Below, in pieces: positions 44,761-56,559 of a DNA stretch of 64,000 bases. Made by a program: the position numbers and the translations under genes. This stretch comes from Chelonoidis abingdonii (taxonomy: Eukaryota > Chordata > Testudines > Testudinidae), in NCBI RefSeq assembly GCF_003597395.2, contig NC_133773.1:126557517-126621516 (forward strand). The letters run 5' to 3'. Each line of letters opens with the position of its first letter. Within the stretch, counting starts at the first letter, position 1. The notes beneath the pieces were generated by a model. It ran no database searches. It was not told the DNA's origin and worked only from the letters and a program-made list of their open reading frames with translations.

Positions 44761-46583
44761 TAAGGCCTGGTCTACGCTACGCGTTTAAACCGATTTAACG
44801 CTGTACCCGTCCACACGAGGCCCTTTATATCGATATAAAGGGCTCTTTAAATCGGTTTCTGTACTCCTCCCCAACGAGAGGAGTAGCGCTAAAATCGGTA
44901 TTACCATATCGGATTAGGGTTAGTGTGGCTGCAAATCGATGGTATTGGCCTCCGGGTGGTATCCCATAGTGCAGTAACGGAAAGCCAAAGAATCAAATGG
45001 ACGCTCATGGAGGGAGGGAGGGGGGTAACTGAGGACTCCAGCTATCCCACAGTCCCAGCAGTCTCCAAAAAGTATTTGCATTCTTGGCTGAGCTCCCAAT
45101 GCCTGTAGGTTCAAACACATTGTCCGGGTGGTTCAGGTATAGCTCGTCAATTTACTCCCCCTCCCCCCGTGAAAGAAAAGGGAAAAAAAATCGTTTCTTG
45201 ACTTTTTTCAATGTCACCCTATGTCTACTGAATGCTGCTGGTAGACGCGATGCTGCGGCAGTAAAGAGCAGTATCCTCTCCTCCTCTCCCCTCCCCGGTG
45301 GCAGATGGTACAAGTGAAGTATCGCCCGTAACCGTCCATCATCAGCCCCGTGAGTGCTCCTGGCTGGCCTCAGGTGAGGCCGGCCGGGGGCGCCTGGGTA
45401 AAAAATAGGAATGACTCCCGGTCATTCCAGTAGATGGTACAGAACGGCTGGTAACCGTCTTCATCATAGCAACTGGGGCTGAGCTCCATCAGCCCCCTCC
45501 CTTTCATGTGTAAAGAAAAGATTCTGTACTGCCTGGACTATCATAGCAGCGGGATGCTGGGCTCCTCTCCCCCCCAACTGCTTAATGTCCTGCCTGGACT
45601 ATCATAGCAGCTGGAGGCTGCCTCCCCCTCATTTTATCTCACTAACAAGTCAGTGTTTCTTATTCCTGCATTCTTTATTACTTCATCATGACACAAATGG
45701 GGGGGACTGCCACGGTAGCCCAGGAAGGTTGGGGGAGGAGGAAGCAACGGGTGGGGTTGTTGCAGGGGCACCCCCCGTGAATGGCATGCAGCTCATCATT
45801 TCTGCAGGATCTGACACGGAGCGGCTGTGCTCTCTGGTTCTCTGATACACTGGTTCTCTAGTACACTTGCCCCATATTCTAGGCAGGACTGACTCTATTT
45901 TTAGATACCATAAAGGAGGGAATGACTCGGGAGTCATTCCCATTTTTGCCTTTTGCGCCCCCCGGCCGACCTCAGCCAGGGGCACCCATGAAGCAGCAGA
46001 CGGTACAGAAACGACAGATAACCGTCATCTCATGCCAATTTACAATGGCAGCAGACGGTACAGAACGACTGATAACCGTCTCTGCTATCATGCAAAGCAA
46101 ATGAATGCTGCTGTGTAGCGCTGGCAGTAGCCACGTCCTCTGTCAGCGGCATCCAGTACACATACGGTGACAGTAAAAAAAAAAGGCAAAAAACAGGCTC
46201 CATGGTTGCCCATGCTATATGGCGTCTGCCAGGGCAATCCAGGAAAAAGGGCGTGAAATGATTGTCTGCCGTTGCTTTCCGGAGGAAGGAATGAGTGATG
46301 ACATTACCCAGAACCACCGCGACAATGATTTTTGCCCCATCAGGCACTGGGATCTCAACCAGAATTCCAAGTGGGCGGGGAGAAACTGCGGGAACTATGG
46401 GATAGCTACGGAATAGCTACGCACAGTGCAACGCTCTGGAAATCGACGCTAGCCTCAGACCATGGACACACACCACCAAATTAATGTGGTTAGTGTGGCT
46501 GCGTGCACTTGACTTTATACAATCTGTTTACAAAACCGGTTTATGTAAAATAGGAGTAATCCCCTACTGTAGACATACCCTAA
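44761..46583 (-). mobile_element. Harbinger-like DNA transposon, copy B, TAA TSD
   Basis: The TIRs are GGCCTGGTCTACGCTAC on the left (44764) and the reverse of GGGTATGTCTACAGTA on the right (ending 46580). TAA flanks both sides, the 3-bp TSD expected of PIF/Harbinger. A palindrome centred on ATATCGATAT lies at about 44820-44845. A minus-strand frame at 45985-45686 contains a degraded Myb/SANT-associated tail (DELHAIHGG-type sequence in a shifted frame). It is 1.8 kb, non-autonomous and homologous to copy A at 34640. Confidence 0.75.
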
Positions 46584-49500
46584 GTGTGCAGGATAGCAAT
46601 TTCTACCCTCTTTGGCTTACTAAATTGTTCATTCTAGTTAAAGCACACAAATTCACTCAGATCTGTAGTAAGGTCTACTCCAACAGGTCAGTCATAGACA
46701 GTTCTTCACACCCAGCTACATAGGCAAGCTATTACACAAAGCCAACTTCACAACCTGTTTCCTCACCACAGAATCCTGTATTGTGCAAAGACCAATAAAA
46801 AGCAACTCCAAATATATCCTACAGATTCAATCAAAATTCCAACTATTAATCCAAATCTTAATATTTCATCATCACAGAACACAGTATAATCACATTTTAA
46901 AAAATGCTCATTTTTCTTTTCACATAATAAATGAAATATTAAATTTAAAAATGCCTGGTCTATATGCTCAAACTTCAGATAAAAAAATTATTCTATTTTA
47001 ATGTGACACTTTATTCTCCATCCCACAACACTATCCCCAGTAGCCATATTTTATCATTACAAAGATATATGTAAAGTCTTATGATCCTACCCTGCAAGCG
47101 CAAATTGCATAGCTTCCAATTCCAGTTAAACTAGTGTCACCAACAAGTTTCCTTACTAGAGGAACACCAAGCAAAGCATCTTTAGTTTCTGCAGAACACT
47201 TCCAGAACATTGTTTAGAAGACAGGAATTCTGATGCTTTCATGTATGTATATAGGGCCAAAAGAACTTCCAATATGATTTTTTTTTAAAGAATTGCTTGC
47301 TTGTATCACAGGAAAAGATTTAGCATATATTTAATGAAGAAACTAAACGAAAATGAGAATCTTAGGCTAAGAACCATAAAAATCTCAATTTAATTATGAT
47401 GTTCATTAGCTATGAAAATCCTAGCTAGAATTTGAAAATTAAGAAAAGGGCTTTTTAATTGGAAATATAAAATTGGATGTATCTTAAAACTCAATCCAAC
47501 TCTGCTTATAAAACATTTTATCAATATGTCACCAGATAATTAGCAACTGTTTTGCACAAGTTTGCTAAAGTGTAATTTAAATCTAATCATGTATTCTAAA
47601 GGGAGTTTACACTAATAGAATTCTAATCCGAGGTTAGAGTTCAGCAACATAACAATAGCCTTTCCAACAATGGAGAACCTAATATACGGGGCACACAACT
47701 GACACAGAGCAGCATTAGTGGGCTAGCAACTTGACTACGTTATATTCTGGGGTGCAGTCCCAGCTAAGCAGTCAGCAGTAACAGGACTTTATAGTACATA
47801 TTTTGAGAGATCAGAAGCCACTAAAGTTTGTAAATTAGAACAATGGTTTTTGATTTTTCGTACTACCTCTCAGACACTCAGCAACATTTTGTACAAGATG
47901 AAAGTAATGCAAATCTGGTTACAACCATAGAGATACTAGCATACCATTTTCTTTTCATTCAGCCAACATAAATACCGCACCTGATTTGTACAGGTCATTC
48001 ATGAAAGGTATACAGAGCTTCTAGGTTATGTAGAGAAGGAAAGCAACTCATGGTAAGTCATCACCCCAGCGAATGACAATCACAAATCTTGTCTTGATCC
48101 TATATTCTTTAGTTTCAGAGTGATTAACTATTTAGAGTATTACATTCTGGAGCAAGAGTGACATTTACAAAATGTCAAGTTATTTTAGCTTATATGCTTC
48201 AAACAACTATGGCATTAAATGACAAAGTATTGGCAATTTTGTTGCATCATCACAATAAAAAAATATTTAAATGTGTCAAGAAAAATATCAGTGTATATGA
48301 CATGAGGCAAGTGAGCCAATATAAAACTATTAACTATATGTGGCTTTCAGTAACATGACATAGTGGATTATGCTTGCTCTCATAAACCAATTGCAATGTC
48401 TGCTACCTTGTATATATAAATCCAGTCTCATGAGTTTACTTCCAACTTAACCAGTTGGTCCAACTGATATTTGCCAACCAGCTTGCAGAATCGTTAGTAA
48501 CATACTGTTAATCAAACGTTGTGAAAACATTGCAATAACGTGTGAGTGTATTTAAAAGTACAAGCAAAAGTAGTAAAATAAATTTGTCATATCTGGAACT
48601 GACTTACAAAATATTGGACTTGTATAATAGAGTACTCTCTCATTTAAGGGCAAATTATTTTAAGTTCTCTACTATGAACGAGGGCATACAGTAACATGAA
48701 AGTGTTTTCACAATTATTTAAAGTTTTAATACTGTACAATTTCAAAGAGACAGTGGTCTATCTTAAAAGTGAGACATATAAATGATAACTATCAAGTCTA
48801 AAATCTAACGGCAGCCCTTAAGCGGAAGGATGGCCACCCCATTCTGTCCTCCTGAGATCAGCTTTTGCAAGAGATCTCTTAGTCAGTTACGAACTTAAGA
48901 AAGCCACTTGCAGAATACTGTTCTGGACTCTGCATATTGCAGATGCACAATTTATAGACAACCCAAGTTATCAGGGACAGTAAACCCCTTCATTGGTTGC
49001 ATATCTTCAATCTACCATGTTGCTCCATTTTCCTCAGGCATTACCAATCACATGTATTACCACAGTGCCTAGGGACCAGCCAACATTGGGGGCCCATTGA
49101 GCTACACACTGTAGTAGACAGACACTGCCCCTGAAGCACCTGCATTCTATGAAAATGTTATACTGATTTTTAAATTGAACTTCAGTGTCTTGCTAGATAT
49201 TTTCTAGGACAACAGTAGAGTTTGAGGGCATCCTCTCAATGTAGCAGTAAAATCTATATCGCTTCTAGATATTCACAAGTTGTGTTAGCACCTATTGTCC
49301 CAAATGGAAATTATGTTTGACATAAATACTGCATTAGCGTGACAGTTATGACAGCTATGAAGCTAAGTTGCAGCTGATGCTGAGTGGGGGGTTTTGAGGA
49401 GGGAGGGCAAGGTTGCTGTGATTATAAAGAAAATATTAGCAAGTCTCATCTTATGTGGGGGTTCCGTTCCATGGTTAGCGCGTAAAGTGAAAACCGCGTA

Positions 49501-50279
49501 TAGTGAAACACTCACTGAGTTGAATGGCGGGCAAAATCGCCCACACTACAGATGCAGTTTTTATATTGTTATTTGTTTTTTTCCCCCCGTTTTTGCCGAC
49601 CACGCAAAGCTGAATTCGCGCATATTAAATGCGCCTAAGATGCGACTTGTCTGTAAGTTTATATTTATCACTGATGAATTCTCATTGCCTTAGCAAAACA
49701 AACAGGAGATAAGACCACACACAGAACTAAAATCCAGCTGGTTACATCATTAAGTACTTTGGATCCCTCTCACACCACAGAAACCATTTCTTCTTTCTTC
49801 TTCCACGTGTTTGACAATTTCCTTATGGAGAAGAAAGTGAAGGTGACAAATGAGGTATATACTGAAACCTGCAAGTAAGGACACTGACAACAGGCAACCC
49901 CCCTGTAAGTGGGGCACCTAAATCTAACCTTAGTGCACTTTTCAACAAAAATCTGTTCAACCTTTAAAGAAAAAAAAGTCAACCTCCCTCTGTTCCTGTC
50001 TTGTTAGATATGACAACAGAGTATCTCTCAAAAAATAATCAATAATTTAACTGATTTTTGCTTGACCCTTGGTCAGTCACCTAAGACAGGTGTCATTGCA
50101 CAATATGGTATGCTTACAATAAACTTCACTAAAGTGAAACTAGTAATACAGAGCAAACATGCCCAAATTGTTTCAGCAGCTCAGTATGCAAGCCTGCAAT
50201 CCCATTAACAACGAACATGCAACTTTTCAATGAAAATATTTTCGGAGAAAAGATAACTTCACTTTAAGGAGATAACATG
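46584..50279. other. No recognised gene; A+T-rich DNA, probably intronic
   Basis: No conserved protein frame. A short terminal-inverted-repeat element lies at 49440-49649. The stretch immediately precedes (on the minus strand, follows) the CpG island and may be the start of intron 1 of the gene whose first exon is at 51043-50771. Confidence 0.45.
49440..49649. mobile_element. Short element with inverted termini
   Basis: The left end CAAGTCTCATCTTATG and right end reverse of CAAGTCGCATCTTAGG form a 16-base inverted pair. The interior includes CGCGTATAGTG and AATTCGCGC words. The flanks do not show a clear TSD, so the superfamily is unknown. Confidence 0.55.
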
Positions 50280-50760
50280 TGCCCTAGGTGGCAACGCCTC
50301 AAATTTCTTCTCTCGCTCCTCCTCCCACAAGCTTCAGCACAAGCCCTGGGGACGCAGAAAGATGGGATGCCTGGCATGGGAAGCCCTGTGGGATGCTCAA
50401 ACTACTCCCCGCGCCTCCCCACCAGGACGTTCCATGCTGCAGCGCCCTGCCCCGGTGGGGTGGGGGGAAAGGACCGTGCCCAGCCCCGCATCGTCACTGC
50501 GAGCGTGGGGGGCAGGCAACACTCCGGGGCTCCCCGCTGCGGGGGGGGCTGAGAACCAGCCAGAGGGGGCTCTCCCCGTCACCGTGGCTGACTGCCCAGC
50601 TCCCCCACCCCGCCTCCCGCTGGCGTGCGCGGGGCTCCGCTGCGGCGGGATGCCTGTCACTGCGGCCGCAGAGCGAACCCCGCTAGAGGCTCCCACCCAG
50701 GGGCGGCGGCCCCCGCTCCCGGAGAGAGGGTGGGTGCGGCCAGGCCTCCCCCGAAGCGCC

Positions 50761-50776
50761 CCCCACTCACCTCGCC
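50761..50776 (-). other. Splice donor of the first coding exon
   Basis: Minus strand GGCGAG/GTGAGTGGGG, a close match to the vertebrate donor consensus, placed so that 91 full codons precede it (exon end 50771). Confidence 0.65.
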
Positions 50777-51043
50777 ATGTCCCGCCCCGGCCCCTCCAGC
50801 GCCGCCGCTCAGGGCTCCGTTGCCGGTGGCCGTTGCCGGCGCTGTCAGCAGGCCGCCCACCACGCTCGGCGTGGCAGCCACCGCCTGGGCTGGAGCCCGC
50901 AGGGTGGCCGATGCCGAGGCGGCCCCGCTCTTGCTCAGGCCTCCCGCCCCGCCGCTGGGTCCGGGGCCGCCGGTACTGCCGAGGCCGCCGCCCCGCTTGT
51001 TCTTTCTGCGCTTGGCTCCTCGCTTGGCGTCGGCCGGACTCAT
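50771..51043 (-). CDS. First coding exon of an unrecognised gene
   Basis: An ATG at 51043-51041 (with A at -3, a good initiation context) opens 91 codons ending exactly at a GCGAG/GTGAGT splice donor (intron from 50770), so the exon is in phase 0. The product starts MSPADAKRGAKRRKNKRGGG. This very basic, nuclear-localisation-like stretch is followed by a glycine/alanine/serine/threonine-rich, probably disordered region ending GAGHGE. I do not recognise the gene, and no second exon is identified in the window. The frame reads on past the donor, but the Gly/Ala-rich composition and donor favour splicing. A chance frame in a CpG island cannot be excluded. Confidence 0.6.
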
Positions 51044-51224
51044 CGTGTCTGACACCCGGACAGGGAGGGGGCAGCGAGGAGGTCAGAGCCGCCGTCAGCG
51101 CCCGGAAGGGGGAGCGGGTAAGGCCGGGGCACAGGCCGCCCCAGGCACCGAGGAGCAGGGGCGCGCGAACTGTCACTGTAACGGGGACTCCCTTGGCCCC
51201 AGCGCCGCTGACCAGAGTTACCGT

Positions 51225-51236
51225 CCAATATGGCGG
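51225..51236 (+). promoter_or_regulatory. YY1-like motif
   Basis: CCAATATGGCGG matches the AANATGGCGG YY1 consensus. It lies within 200 bp upstream of the exon's ATG, consistent with a TATA-less promoter. Confidence 0.6.
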
Positions 51237-51378
51237 ACACAAGGGGAAAGTGATCCCCCCTTACGTCGGGGGGCTCCCCCTTGCGCTGACGGGAACCCAC
51301 GCCGCACAGCATATCGGGAAATGCAGTCGAAATAGGCTGGCACTTCGGCAACTCATTCTAGCAGGTGGAGGGGATAGA

Positions 51379-51400
51379 ACTACAACTCCCGGCGTGCATT
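51379..51400 (+). promoter_or_regulatory. ZNF143-like motif
   Basis: ACTACAACTCCCGGCGTGCA matches the ACTACAAYTCCCAGCATGC-type ZNF143/SBS motif common in CpG-island promoters. A second, inverted ACTACAAATCCC lies at 51455-51466 (plus-strand reading GGGATTTGTAGT). Confidence 0.65.
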
Positions 51401-51560
51401 GAGCTTCCCATCCGGGAGCGGTCGGTTATGTCATCTCGCTTCGCAGCGTTCGATGGGATTTGTAGTTTTCTTCGCAGCCGTTAGCCCGGTTGACCAACGT
51501 TGCCACCCTTGTCAGGGGACTACAGAGCCGCAAAGAAGGAGCGGGGTGGAGGAGTCTAAC

Positions 51561-53502
51561 AGCACCACGTGATTGTTGGATACAGGAGCTTTTAAAGGGG
51601 TAGAATCCTTAGGCAGCCCTCCAAGAGTCCCTTGCGCAGGCAGAGGGTAAGTCAGGACAGTCCTGTGTATAATACAGTGTAGCTACTTTATTAGGTGCAA
51701 TGTCGTTTCCCAGCTGTGCACCTAATACAGGTGGTTCTAATGGTACTGCAATTTCCAGATGTGAAGTCTGAGGTCGCTGAGCTGCAGCAGTGTTTTTCAC
51801 CAGAATGGAACCCCCATGCAGTGAACATGATTTGAATGCATCTCAGTTCAGTGTAGTTCAGTGTCCATGGTGCATGCAGGTTTTGACCTCTACTGAGTCT
51901 TCCAATTAATGCAAAGCACAGTGATGAGTTTGGGATATGGGAGCTAAAACCAACTACAATCATCGCAAATATGGCCCATCAAACATCCACTGGATGATGA
52001 CAGCTTTTAACCTCATCAAAGCTGTGGTGGATTTTTTTACACCTTTAAATATAGGGCTTGTTTTCCAGAAATAAATATTTATTAACTTCAGGTCTGACCC
52101 TTTGGAGCTTACACAGGTAGAGTCTTCCAGTGAAAATGCAGTCAAAATCTCAACCACACTACTAAGAGCCTTCTGCAAATGATTGTATAATACAAAACAA
52201 TTTTTTAAATGAAGCATTATTTTAAACTGTTAAATACACAATAGCAAATCATTTCAATAATTACTTTTTATTACAGCATCTTCATAGTTATAAGGTGGGC
52301 ACGAATGCCACCTCCTCCCTTTGCCAGATTTTGAATGGGACCTGATCCTGTAGGGGTGCTCAGAGGCTGCCTACTGGATAGGCAGGAAAACACCTATTTT
52401 CCCGTTTGTGGCTCCTACTGGATAGGCAGGATATAGGTATCTGAGCATATGAGGCAGAGGAATTTAGGTGCCAAACAAGTTTAGGCACCTACAGGGTTAG
52501 GTGGCAGCCGAGAAGGAATTTTGTGGATGGCAGTGAAGCCTAAAATTGGGATTCAGGTGTCTAAATTCCTTTATGGATCTGGGTCTTCCTACTTATCACT
52601 GTGCTTCCAACACTGACTTTCTAAACTTTTTATAACAGAAGAATAAATCCCAGCTGGTTCCTGATGCAAAAGTACAGGCCCCTATCATTTGTGCTAATGG
52701 AAAATCTCCATTAATTCTTTGTAGGCACAGGCTTATTACACACAGTTGAGACATTCTAATTCCATCCAGTGAGGGCAGTGCTACACATGCCGCAAGCCCA
52801 TCACTCTGTCTAATACTCTATCAGTGGATTTCTAAATCAGCAACCCTTCAGTAGGTCGGCATAATTTTCTGGGATTATCCATGTTTGTGGCATAACAAAG
52901 GCCCATGAATCATGTGACATTGCATCACTATATTTTGACACGATATGATGAAATAGCATTGCAGCATGCAGATGGATCGATAGGACCAGATGATGTTTTG
53001 ATGCTTTATCATACTCTATTGTAGCCAGTGGCAGACTACCGTAGCGTTATATTTTGATGCAATTCAAGATGACAATATATGATAGTATGAAGATGAGTGT
53101 TGGAAGCAGATTTTTTTTTCACTCAAAGCAATCTTGCATCACAGTTTACTAATGTTTTTGACCCCACTGGCACAATGACTACACTTAGCCTCTCCTACTC
53201 ACAAAAAGGGCAACTCTAGGTTATAGTGGTGTGGATTGAAAGTGCACAGTTGTTTCATTGTTTTGTAATGAGCAAAGGGTGTTTCCGTTCTAGCAAACCT
53301 TCTGCCTACAGTGAAATTGTTCTGTGACTAGCCTTTCTCAGTCTACTGAAAAAGATATCTCTATGTTCACACATGCAATTATCGAAGAAGGAGCACATGT
53401 GCTGTACTTCACCCTTGAATCTCACTGCTGATATCATATCCCCTTCCCACTTTGTTCTGTATGATGGCTAGTTAGATTGTGAGTTCTTTGGAGCTAGGCC
53501 TT
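51561..53502. other. No recognised gene; upstream intergenic DNA
   Basis: It includes a donor-like CAGAGG/GTAAGT at about 51641-51652 on the plus strand, and an AGGTGCA/TGCACCT inverted pair at about 51690-51730. The rest is A+T-rich, without repeat ends I recognise. Confidence 0.4.
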
Positions 53503-54292
53503 TGTCTTAGTGGGCAAGCTTTTGGGCCTGAGGGCCACATCTAGGAATAGAAATTGTATGGCGGGCCATGAATGCTCACAAAATTGGGGTTGGGGTGTGG
53601 GACTGGGTGAGGGCTCTTGTTGGGGGTGCAGGCTCCGGGATGGGGCCAGAAATGAGGAGTTCAGGGTACAGGAGGGGGCTCCAGACTGGGGCAGAGGAGT
53701 GGAGTATGGGGGGGTGAGGACTCCGGCTGGGAATGTAGGCTCTGGGAATGAGGGATTTGGGGCGCAGGAGGGTGCTCCGGGCTGGGATCAAAGGGTCTGG
53801 AGAGCAGGAGGGAGATCAGGGCTAGGGCAGGGGGTTGGGGCATGGGGGGAGGCTCAGGGGTGCAGGCTCCAGGTGGCACTTACCTCAAGGGGCTCCCAGA
53901 AGCAGCAGCATGTCCCTTCTCCAGCTCCTATGTGGAGGTGCGGTCAGGCAGCTCTGCATACTACCCTGTCCACAGGCTCCACCCCTGCAGCTCCCACTGG
54001 GGCACTGGAGTGGGCCACGGAAACAGGGCCATTGGAGTGCATTGGAGTCAGAGGGAGGCCATGCTGTGGCTTCTGGGAGCTGTGTGGAGCAGCCCCGACC
54101 CTGCTACCCAGCTGGAGTGCCGGAGTGGGGCCATGCAGCTGCTTTCACAAGAAGTGGCTCCCAACCCTGCTCCCTGGTTGGAGCAGGGCAAGACCCAGAC
54201 CCCGCTCCCCAGTGGAAGTTCAAGGGCCAGCATAAAATGGCTGGCAAGCCAGATCCAGCCCACGGGCCATGGTTTGCCCATCCCTGTCCTAG
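53503..54292. mobile_element. hAT-like element with 8-bp TSD
   Basis: The flanks TGTCTTAG (53503-53510) and TGTCCTAG (54285-54292) match at 7 of 8. The left end TGGGCAAGCTTTTGGGCC and right end GGGCCATGGTTTGCCCA are inverted. The interior is G-rich (GGAGGGGGCTCCAG words), and its long open frames (53510-54235, 53835-54554) are compositional artefacts, not a gene. Confidence 0.75.
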
Positions 54293-54319
54293 TGGAATGT
54301 TAGTGTTATACAAACAAAT

Positions 54320-54460
54320 AATAAGTGTTATACAAAATGCACACCATCACAAACCTGAAGAAGAACTCTATGTAAGTTCGAAAGCGTGTCTCTCTCACCA
54401 ACAAAAGTTGTCGAATAAAAGATATTACCTCGCCCACCTTGTCCTACCTTCACAAACAGC
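54320..54460 (+). mobile_element. PLE tail fragment with hammerhead-like core
   Basis: Contains ACCTGAAGAAGAACTC, CGAAAGCGTGTCTCTCTCACC, an AACAAAAGTTG segment and AATAAAAGATATTACCTCGC. This block is known as a common reptile PLE-type tail. It is short, non-coding and next to the hAT element at 53511-54284. Confidence 0.6.
54355..54385 (+). ncRNA. Hammerhead-like core in PLE tail
   Basis: CTGAAGA (54355-54361), A, stem II GAACT/AGTTC (5 bp, loop CTATGTA), then GAAA (54380-54383) and GC. Same order as the cores at 6541 and 42872. The helix III and cleavage-site region (GCGTGTCTC) pairs less well, so activity is doubtful. Confidence 0.45.
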
Positions 54461-56106
54461 ATTTTATTTCAAGCAAGAAATATGCATAACAGCAGACATT
54501 ATGATTTTACTTCATAAAGCATCATTTTTACATAGGGTATTATTTTTAATCTAGGGAGCTTCTATCTTTCATTTGATGTTTCGGCATGCTCTTATTTAAA
54601 TTTGATCCGGAGCCAGCTTTATCTTTTCCTAGTGATTTTATTTACACTTGTCCCCATTCATCCAACCATGTGCTTCCAAAAGAAATGATTACAGCTCTGT
54701 CAGTTTGTATATTCCCCATGTGTTGCAGATAAAATGCATTAATCTGGGGAACTATTATAATAAAAAGCAGTCAACACTGCAGCAGTAAGAATAATAATAC
54801 TCTGTCATCAGCATGCTTAATTCCCTTGTTACAGAAGCATCACCATGTTTGCTTTTACTCTTCAGACTATAAAGGGCCAGCAGGTCATGTTTTTTTAATT
54901 CAGTTTTCAAAATTAAAATCAGTTCCCATGCCTGAATGGGGCTGTGAATATTTATAAACTGTGAAAAGCAGAGCTGTGGTTTTGGGTTTTTTTTTAAAAT
55001 CTGTGAGTGAATTTACTGCCCATGAAAATGAGAGACTTGTGTGGTTTCCTACACAGCTCTGCCACTACACCTCATTTGTAACTTGCAGTCCAATCTTAGC
55101 TCCTGATGGAGGCCTGGCTTGCTTTAGAACTCACTTTGCCAGTTTAATGGCGAATTTGAAATGTGTATAGAGTGAAATAGGGTGGGGAGATGATGTGACC
55201 AAACTCACGTGGCTGTGACTGCTCAAAAGACCTACGCCTTTGTTTCTTGCCCTTACCTGAATCAGCTTGATTGCAGTGCTGTGCATCATCACTAAGAAAA
55301 TAAAATCATTCGCCTAAAACATTTGAGAGAATTCACTTTAATTTGCCTCACTATTGCTTTTCACCAGAGCTTTACACTTCGAATTCGTGTGCAAAACAAT
55401 ATTATTTAGATTGCTAATAATTTCAAAATTGCTCAGAATGGCACTCGAAACAGTCACAAACAGTAGGACTGATGAACCGAGGGATTGTAAGAATATTGTC
55501 GTGCATTCCAATGTTTTGCCACCTGAACGTGTCAGTCTTCCACAGTGTTGTAGATTAGTCTTTGAGGCATATGGGCTATAAAAAGCTGTGTGCAGAGTTC
55601 CACAGGGCTCAATTAGGGTCAGATTCTGTCTTCAAAATTCACATGAGCATAGGAAAGCACAATGTAGCTTTTACAGTTTAATTGGAAGGTTTGTGGCTGT
55701 GTCCTATCATACACCTGACAAAGATCTGTAAAATTTTACCACTCAATGAGTCTATCATTATACGTAAAGAGAGGTCTCCTACTGCCTATTGTTATTCATA
55801 ATTTGTTATCATTTATTAATTGTATTATTGTAGCTCTTAGGTGCCCTAGCCATAGACGAAGACCCAATTAGGCTAGGCATCATACAAACACTGAACAAGG
55901 AGACAGTTCCTGCCCCCAAAGATCTTACTATCTACATAATTAATAATAAATAATTGGTTCATAGCAACCCAAACTGTGCTAGGTGCTGTACAGATCTATA
56001 GAGAAGTTAGTGTCTGCCCCAGTGTGATTACAATGGAAGGGCTCCTTTGATTGCAGTGGGCTTTGGATCAGGCCCTTCAGCCCAATCCTGCAAACACAGC
56101 CATAAG
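54461..56106. other. No recognised gene
   Basis: A+T-rich DNA without conserved frames. The frame 55354-55581 is short and unrecognised. Confidence 0.4.
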
Positions 56107-56298
56107 TACACCTCTACCCCAATATAACACTGTCCTTGGGAGCCAAAAAACCTTACCGCATTATAGGTGAAACCGCGCTTTATCGAACTTGCTTTGATCT
56201 GCTGGAGTGTGCAGCCCTGCCCCCCTGGAGCACTGCTTTACCGCGTTATATCTGAATTTGTGTTATATCGGGTCGCATTATATTGGGGTAGAGGTGTA
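56107..56298. mobile_element. Tc1/mariner-type element (TA target)
   Basis: TIRs CACCTCTACCCCAATATAA (56109) and its inverted copy (ending 56296) are flanked by TA on both sides (56107-56108 and 56297-56298). 188 bp, non-coding; it includes an internal TATATCG word. Confidence 0.8.
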
Positions 56299-56559
56299 GT
56301 TCCTCTGAAGTCAATGGGACTAGTCAGATGTCCAAGAGTTCATGGATGTTTAGCGTAACAGAGGCATCTTGATGGGATTTTAAATCTGTAATTTTTTCTC
56401 CACTGTTTTGTACATTATGTAATGGCTTTATTTATATTTCCCAAATTATTTCTGGGTTTCACTGAAAACGTGGAGGTCTTTTCCCATGGGCAGCGAGTAT
56501 AATAGGGCAGGGAAGGCTAAGTCTGCTCTGGCGCAACTGCCGCTGCTCCGGTGGTCTAC

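Larger units (their letters stand above)
50380..51560. promoter_or_regulatory. CpG-island promoter region
   Basis: A 1.2-kb stretch far richer in G+C and CpG than its surroundings. It contains the minus-strand first coding exon and promoter motifs: a YY1-like CCAATATGGCGG (51225-51236), ZNF143-like ACTACAACTCCCGG (51379-51392) and a second, oppositely oriented GGGATTTGTAGT (51455-51466), and a CACGTG E-box (51566-51571). This is typical of a housekeeping-type promoter. Transcription direction for the exon is minus; activity is inferred. Confidence 0.8.

Noticed and set aside
50362..51402. Long plus-strand ORF (346 codons) through the CpG island
   Set aside because: It is the opposite-strand shadow of a very GC-rich region. 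It has no recognisable domain, and the minus-strand exon has better start and donor signals.
53510..54554. Two overlapping plus-strand ORFs of about 240 codons
   Set aside because: Both lie mostly inside the hAT-like element (53511-54284), with G-rich low-complexity sequence and no domain.
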